A stretch of DNA of 64,000 bases, from assembly GCA_963712955.1 (NCBI GenBank), contig CAVQKF010000006.1, positions 248,001 through 312,000 on the forward strand. Direction: 5' to 3'. The position numbers and the translations under genes were made by a program. Position 1 is the stretch's first letter. Each line of letters starts with the position of its first letter. The DNA comes from DATFVJ01 sp963712955 (GTDB taxonomy: Bacteria; Actinomycetota; Actinomycetes; Streptosporangiales; Streptosporangiaceae). The notes under the pieces are model-generated. The model had not been told where the DNA came from. It saw only the letters and a list, made by a program, of their open reading frames with translations, and did not search any database. Positions 60,953 to 64,000 of the stretch are shown in pieces.

Positions 60953-61978
60953 CAGATCTTCCAGAAGCTCTTTGACGATGGGGAACTCTCCAGCGTCTAT
61001 GAGAGCGGGCCGCACGTGCTCCAGCAGCTGGTAGGCCACCGCGCGCGCGGCTGCTGGCCGGTTTGTCACCGGGTCGACTAGATGGTCGTCGAGGCCGGAC
61101 CGGCTGGCCCGCCAGGCAGCAAGGTGCAGCAGTTCGGTGCGTACAGGGCTGGCTGGCTCGCCCCTTCGCCAGGTCCGCGCCGCGGTCTCGACCAGAGAGC
61201 GGACCAGTGCCGCAATGAGCACGGCGTCGTCGGGATACAGGCAGACGTCCACGACGCGGACCTCGACGGTCGGGTAGTGCCGGGACAGCCGAGCGTCGAA
61301 GTAGATCATGCCCTGGTCCAGCACCGTGCCGGTGTCCACCATCGCCTGCACAACATCGTGATACGCCCGCGCGGACCCGAACTGGTCCGTGGGTCCTGAA
61401 GACGGCCACCGCCTGTAGGCCTGGTACCTGAAGCTCGCGTATCCGCTGTCGCGGCCCTGCCAGAAAGGAGAGTTGGCGCTCAGCGCCAGCAGCGGCGGCA
61501 GCCACGGCCGGATGCGGTCAAGGACCGCGATCCCTTCCTCGTCCGAGGAGACCTGCACGTGCACGTGGCACCCGCAGGTCAGCTGTTCCTGCGCGGTCAG
61601 GCCGAACTCGGCCGCTATCTTCCGGTACCGGCTCAAGCGCGTGGGAGACGGTACAACCGCCATGGGCGATGTGCCCACGGCAGCCACCTGAACGCCCACC
61701 CGCCCCGCGGCCTCGGCCGCCAGCGACCGGCAGCGGCGCACCTCACGGCCCAGCTCCTCCAGCGAGGCGCATGGCCGGGTCCCGGTCTCAAGCTGCTCCA
61801 GCTTGAACTCGAACTCGAGCACCTCCGAAGGCTCGCCCCGGCTGCCTCCCTCAGGCGGGCTCGCGGCCGCCGCCTCCTCGGCGGCCCGCATCACCGCGCC
61901 GGCCACCGCTCGTGCCTGACCGCTGGCGGAGTCTACGAGCATCAGCTCCTCTTCGACTCCAACGCTGCGTGCTGCCAC
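60848..61978 (-). CDS. YbdK-type carboxylate-amine ligase, second copy
   Basis: A 376-residue GCS2-family protein from a GTG at 61978: VAARSVGVEEELMLVDSASG, EVLEFEFKLEQLETGTRPCA, SRYRKIAAEFGLTAQEQLTC, GCHVHVQVSSDEEGIAVLDR, LSANSPFWQGRDSGYASFRY, HYPTVEVRVVDVCLYPDDAV. G-V-E-E-E-L and H-V-H-V are the ATP/metal sites. The family makes gamma-glutamyl-type amide bonds. It is diverged from the copy at 56751 and on the same strand. The frame is open upstream to 62251, but that part is Arg/Pro-rich with no conserved sequence, so the start is chosen by homology. Confidence 0.8.
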   Translation of the reverse strand: MAARSVGVEEELMLVDSASGQARAVAGAVMRAAEEAAAASPPEGGSRGEPSEVLEFEFKLEQLETGTRPCASLEELGREVRRCRSLAAEAAGRVGVQVAAVGTSPMAVVPSPTRLSRYRKIAAEFGLTAQEQLTCGCHVHVQVSSDEEGIAVLDRIRPWLPPLLALSANSPFWQGRDSGYASFRYQAYRRWPSSGPTDQFGSARAYHDVVQAMVDTGTVLDQGMIYFDARLSRHYPTVEVRVVDVCLYPDDAVLIAALVRSLVETAARTWRRGEPASPVRTELLHLAAWRASRSGLDDHLVDPVTNRPAAARAVAYQLLEHVRPALIDAGEFPIVKELLEDLLARGNGARLQRRAYRRANQVLDVVREAIARTPPS

Positions 61979-62229
61979 CGTCCGAAGGATGTCAGCCGAA
62001 TGTTTCGCGGCGTTACGACGCCTCCGCTGGGGCGGACAATCGGCGGGCGTCGCGGGCAGGCCCGCGCCGTTGCCGGCCCATCCTGGTGGCATGCCGTCGC
62101 CCGACGGCTGGGACTCCTCAGCCTCCACAGCCCCGCCCGATGCCCGGTGACGCAGCACCGCCAGGGGTAGGGCGCGAGTCCCGGCCGTGACGCCGGCGCA
62201 GCCAGTCCCATCGGCGGCGCGCTGGACGT

Positions 62230-62290
62230 AGCCGCGGCTGTGCCTGCACACGAGCGTCCGGTGCTCTGCGACCCGGTGCTCTGCGACCCG
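62230..62290 (+). repeat. short tandem repeat
   Basis: Two full and one partial copy of a 15 bp unit, CGGTGCTCTGCGACC, lie near 62260-62295 in the gap between the divergent YbdK and YCII genes. No function is apparent. Confidence 0.4.
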
Positions 62291-62442
62291 GTGCTGCTGC
62301 TACAGAGCGCCGAACGGGCAGTTGGCCTGTGAGGCACCCGATCGCAGGGCCTGCTGTGGCAGGTTGTCGTATCGGCGGGATGCCGTTCGTGGTGGGAGTA
62401 GAAGGCGGTCATCGGGACCGCCCGGAACTGAGGAGAAGCGGG

Positions 62443-62805
62443 ATGACGCACTACTTGCTGACCGTGCACGGCCCCGCCGAGATGGACGAGTACGGCAACT
62501 ACGGCTCCAAGGAGGACATGGAGGAGGCGTTCGCCGCGACCGGCGCCTTCAATGACAAGCTTCACGCCGATGGCTACTGGGTCTTCGCCGGTGGGCTTCA
62601 GCCGGCGTCGACCGCGACCGTCGTCGACGGCCAGGGTGAGACGCCGGTGCTGACCGACGGCCCCTACCTCGAGACCAAGGAGGTCATCGGCGGTTTCTGG
62701 GTCATCGACGCGCCCGGCCTCGAGGTGGCGCTCAAGCTCGCGGCCGGGGGGTCCAGGGCGTGCCGGGGCAAGGTCGAGGTCCGTCCGTTCGAGGGCCTCG
62801 CCTGA
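62443..62805 (+). CDS. YCII-related (DGPF-type) protein
   Basis: A 120-residue ferredoxin-like-fold protein; AGGAGAAG precedes the ATG at 62443. MTHYLLTVHGPAEMDEYGNY, ATGAFNDKLHADGYWVFAGG, LQPASTATVVDGQGETPVLT, DGPYLETKEVIGGFWVIDAP. The D-G-P-Y/F-x-E-T-K-E motif is the hallmark of DGPF proteins, which are genetically linked to ECF42 sigma factors. A sigma gene follows 24 bp downstream, so the two form an operon. Its biochemical role is not established. Confidence 0.88.
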   Translation: MTHYLLTVHGPAEMDEYGNYGSKEDMEEAFAATGAFNDKLHADGYWVFAGGLQPASTATVVDGQGETPVLTDGPYLETKEVIGGFWVIDAPGLEVALKLAAGGSRACRGKVEVRPFEGLA

Positions 62806-62829
62806 GCCGGCCCGGACGGCGACTGATCG

Positions 62830-64000
62830 ATGCAACGCGGAACGGCGGCCGTCGAGCGGGTCTTCCGCGAGGAGTACGGCCGCCTGATCGCCTCGCTCGT
62901 CCGCCGCTTCGGTGACATCGGCATCGCAGAGGAGGCGGCGGGTGAGGCGCTCGTGGCCGCGCTGGAGAAGTGGCCGGAGTCCGGCGTGCCGCCCAGCCCC
63001 GGCGGCTGGCTCACCACCACCGCGGGCAACCGCGCGATCGACCGGATCCGCCGCGAGAAGCAGCGCGACGCGAAGCACCAGGCGGCCTTCATGTACCACG
63101 ATGACACGCCCCACGAGCACACCGGACCGGTCGAGGACGACCGATTGCGGCTGCTGTTCACCTGCTGCCACCCGGCGCTCGCACCGGAGGCGCGGATCGC
63201 GCTGACGCTCCGCCTCCTCGGTGGGCTGACTGTGGCTGAGATCGCGCAGGCGTTCCTCGTGCCCGAGACCGCCATGGCGCAGCGGATCACCCGGGCGAAG
63301 AAGAAGATCGCGGCAGCGAAGGTGGCCTACCGGGTGCCCGGGGCCGCCGACCTCCCCGAGCGGCTCGGCGGCGTGCTGGCGGTGCTGTTCCTCGTCTTCA
63401 ACGAGGGCTACCTCGCCACCGGCGACGGCGACCCGGTGCGCGCCGAGCTCACCGGCGAGGCCATCCGGCTGGCACGGGTGCTCCGCCAGCTGCTCCCCGG
63501 GGAGCCGGAGGTGGCCGGTCTGCTCGGGCTGCTGCTGCTCACCGAGGCCCGGCGTGAGGCCCGCGTGCGGAATGGGCAGCTGGTCCCGCTCGGCGAGCAG
63601 GACCGGGCCGGCTGGGACCGCGGGCTGATCGCCGAGGGGCACGACCTGGTCCGCGAGTGCCTCGCGGTCAACCGGCCTGGCCGTTATCAGATACTCGCCG
63701 CGATCAACGCCGTCCACACCGACGCCCCCACCGCGCCGGACACGGACTGGTCGCAGGTGGTCGCACTGTACGACCAGCTGACCCGGCTCGACCCGTCGCC
63801 GGTCGTCGCGCTCAACCGCGCGGTCGCGGTCGCGGAGCTGGACGGCCCGAAGGTCGCCCTCACTCTGGTCGACCGGCTGCCGCTCACCGGCTACCACGCA
63901 TGGCACGTCGCCCGCGCCGACATGCTCCGCAGGCTCGGCCGGACCGCCGAGGCGAAGGAGTCGTACGACGCCGCCATCGCCGCCACCCAGAACTCCGCCG
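62830..64000 (+). CDS. ECF42-like RNA polymerase sigma factor (runs off the window)
   Basis: At least 390 residues, 3' end beyond the window. Sigma region 2: VERVFREEYGRLIASLVRRF, GWLTTTAGNRAIDRIRREKQ. Region 4: LLFTCCHPALAPEARIALTL, RLLGGLTVAEIAQAFLVPET, AMAQRITRAKKKIAAAKVAY. A long C-terminal helical extension follows (LAVLFLVFNEGYLATGDGDP, RAELTGEAIRLARVLRQLLP, ARADMLRRLGRTAEAKESYD), TPR-like and typical of ECF42, where it is needed for activity in place of an anti-sigma factor. The operon with the DGPF protein supports this. It should direct transcription of its own DGPF genes. Confidence 0.88.
   Translation, partial: MQRGTAAVERVFREEYGRLIASLVRRFGDIGIAEEAAGEALVAALEKWPESGVPPSPGGWLTTTAGNRAIDRIRREKQRDAKHQAAFMYHDDTPHEHTGPVEDDRLRLLFTCCHPALAPEARIALTLRLLGGLTVAEIAQAFLVPETAMAQRITRAKKKIAAAKVAYRVPGAADLPERLGGVLAVLFLVFNEGYLATGDGDPVRAELTGEAIRLARVLRQLLPGEPEVAGLLGLLLLTEARREARVRNGQLVPLGEQDRAGWDRGLIAEGHDLVRECLAVNRPGRYQILAAINAVHTDAPTAPDTDWSQVVALYDQLTRLDPSPVVALNRAVAVAELDGPKVALTLVDRLPLTGYHAWHVARADMLRRLGRTAEAKESYDAAIAATQNSA

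Noticed and set aside
61942..63906. A 654-residue minus-strand open frame across the YCII and sigma genes
   Set aside because: It is antisense to clearly conserved plus-strand genes; its Arg/Val/Gly-rich text has no domain.
1..64000. CRISPR arrays, rRNA or tRNA genes
   Set aside because: No regularly spaced direct repeats and no rRNA or cloverleaf-like sequence were noticed by reading; a tRNA search tool could not be run.

Overview
The window is GC-rich DNA (roughly 65-72% by eye) with actinomycete-type genes: DUF397 and DUF5753/XRE regulator pairs, GntR/UTRA regulators, an Lsr2-like protein, WxL-like/DUF916 surface-protein pairs, Uma2 proteins, SIMPL and lectin-type secreted proteins, and GTG starts. 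It most resembles a chromosomal accessory region of a filamentous actinomycete (Streptosporangiales or a relative). The genus cannot be fixed from the sequence.

Layout. 1-4.6 kb: two tandem pairs of a WxL-like secreted protein followed by a membrane-anchored DUF916-type protein, most of them frameshifted. 4.7-10.1 kb: XRE-NUDIX operon, RsbW-like ATPase plus XRE, alpha/beta hydrolase, GT1 glycosyltransferase. 10.1-13.2 kb: a third DUF916-type tail, interrupted by a 2.3 kb insert (DUF397, DUF5753 remnant, IS1634-like element) that is flanked by a 17 bp direct repeat. 13.4-25.2 kb: XRE-TPR regulator, small proteins, large secreted lectin-repeat protein, UTRA remnants, DUF4338 (DruA-like) and transposase remnants, SIMPL protein, and a secreted lectin whose 5' end is fused to an IS110 tail. 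25.8-35.2 kb: an exopolysaccharide locus (GT2 enzymes, Wzx-like flippase, acyltransferase, membrane protein, polysaccharide deacetylase); its minus-strand half is densely frameshifted. 35.9-43 kb: recombinase and MazG fragments, SAM methyltransferase, metG with an upstream Met-containing leader peptide and hairpin, Lsr2-like protein, HicAB, amidohydrolase. 43-50.6 kb: aspartyl-protease-like pair, DJ-1 remnant, Uma2, GH16 remnant, FAD monooxygenase, secreted beta-propeller. 50.9-62 kb: collapsed efeUOB, then a sulfur and thiol region: an SBP56-type methanethiol oxidase, a giant persulfide dioxygenase / triple rhodanese / sulfite oxidase fusion, two YbdK-type glutamate-cysteine ligases and an APC permease. 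62.4-64 kb: a YCII (DGPF) protein and an ECF42-like sigma factor that runs off the end.

The most interesting item is the sulfur module. SBP56 would release H2S from methanethiol. The neighbouring single polypeptide carries the domains to take persulfide sulfur to sulfite and then to sulfate. Second is the candidate methionine-sensing leader in front of metG. Third is the repeated shuffling of DUF916 and UTRA gene tails around insertions.

Caution: single-base frameshifts are very common (1-4.6 kb, 29-34 kb, and once or twice in many otherwise perfect genes). Sequencing error and real decay cannot be separated here, so 'pseudogene' often means 'reading frame broken as given'.
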